NCBI GenBank assembly: GCA_905200565.1
Contig: CAJKKX010000135.1
Span: 1 to 6,632 of the forward strand
Origin: an uncultured Lachnospiraceae bacterium
Lineage (GTDB): Bacteria > Bacillota_A > Clostridia > Lachnospirales > Lachnospiraceae
Reading direction: 5' to 3'
Length of the DNA: 6,632 bases
The notes beneath the pieces were generated by a model. The model was not told the origin of the DNA. It saw only the letters and a list, made by a program, of their open reading frames with translations, and did no database searches. Position 1 is the first letter of the stretch. Each line of letters starts with the position of its first letter. Position numbers and translations under genes: made by a program. This document shows, piece after piece, positions 6,458 to 6,632 of this stretch.

Positions 6458-6466
6458 ATTATATCA
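6458..6466 (-). promoter_or_regulatory. Extended -10 promoter of the Ltp lipoprotein gene
   Basis: The minus strand reads TGATATAAT (6466-6458), a perfect TGnTATAAT extended -10 element. No good -35 hexamer is found at 16-18 nt, which is typical of extended -10 promoters. Start of transcription would be near 6451, about 45 nt before the ATG. An AT-rich 13-nt palindrome (6450-6462, ATAATT-C-AATTAT) overlaps it. Confidence 0.65.
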
Positions 6467-6559
6467 TATTTTGAGGATTTATCATACAAAATTTCCCCTT
6501 TTTTACTCATAGCAAATAAAAACTATTATTTTCAAACTGTTTTATACTCCTTGACGCAC

Positions 6560-6591
6560 AAAAAATCCGTAAGCTTTTACTTACGGATTTT
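6560..6591 (-). terminator. Rho-independent terminator after tRNA-Asn
   Basis: Arms 6562-6573 and 6580-6591 pair perfectly over 12 bp around a 6-nt loop. On the minus strand the stem ends in a run of six T (6565-6560). It begins 4 nt beyond the tRNA 3' end and insulates the lipoprotein gene from tRNA transcription. Confidence 0.92.
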
Positions 6592-6595
6592 ACAG

Positions 6596-6632
6596 CTCCC
6601 CGAGCGGGGCTCGAACCTGCAACAACTCGGTT
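6596..6632 (-). tRNA. tRNA-Asn, 3' half (partial, runs off the right edge)
   Basis: The 37 visible nt correspond to tRNA positions 37-73. On the minus strand they read AA (37-38), anticodon-stem CCGAG, a 5-nt variable loop TTGTT, T-stem GCAGG, T-loop TTCGAGC, T-stem CCCGC, acceptor strand TCGGGGA and discriminator G. The AACCGAGTTGTTG pattern after the anticodon and discriminator G fit clostridial tRNA-Asn (GTT); the anticodon itself lies just outside the window. CCA is not encoded (CTG follows), so it must be added after transcription. The T-stem has an A51-C63 mismatch. The identity rests on remembered family pattern. Confidence 0.85.

Noticed and set aside
6562..6632. tRNA 3' end as an integration (att) site of a mobile element
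   Set aside because: No second copy of the tRNA 3' sequence and no integrase gene occur in the window, so there is nothing to support an insertion here.

Overview
The window looks like a chromosomal segment of a gut-type Firmicute, most likely a Lachnospiraceae-like clostridium. The pointers are strong AGGAG/GGGAGG Shine-Dalgarno sites, sigma-A-type promoters in AT-rich gaps, a tRNA-Asn without an encoded CCA end, an Ltp-repeat lipoprotein, and a very large secreted GH2 glycosidase ending in FIVAR and lysine-rich BspA-like leucine-rich repeats. The assignment is inferred from these traits and not from a database match.

Layout, left to right. Bases 1-165 are the 3' end of a plus-strand gene, possibly a sugar-type ABC transporter ATPase. 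A sigma-A promoter (193-221) then drives a small cytosolic cyclophilin-type peptidyl-prolyl isomerase (289-810, plus). A hairpin terminator (827-865) separates this gene from the convergent gene that follows and can probably serve both strands. Bases 873-5498 (minus) encode a 1541-residue exported multidomain glycoside hydrolase family 2 enzyme, probably a beta-galactosidase. It has a perfect-consensus promoter (TTGACA-16-TATAAT) and a leader of about 130 nt containing competing inverted repeats. Upstream of it on the same strand lies a 237-residue putative lipoprotein (5693-6406) with a Thr/Glu-rich linker and three 50-residue Ltp repeats. It has an extended -10 promoter. The right edge holds the 3' half of a minus-strand tRNA-Asn (6596-6632) followed by its terminator (6562-6591).

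How the parts relate. The two minus-strand protein genes are both exported: one is predicted to trim galactosides outside the cell, the other to sit on the membrane surface. No terminator is visible between them, so read-through is possible, but each has its own promoter. The cyclophilin is an independent housekeeping unit. There is no CRISPR array, insertion sequence or complete mobile element. The observations most worth following up are the hyperbasic C-terminal tail of the glycosidase (no LPXTG anchor), the three-repeat Ltp lipoprotein beside a tRNA (this family includes phage superinfection-exclusion proteins), the leader and palindrome at the glycosidase promoter, and a T-stem mismatch in the tRNA.
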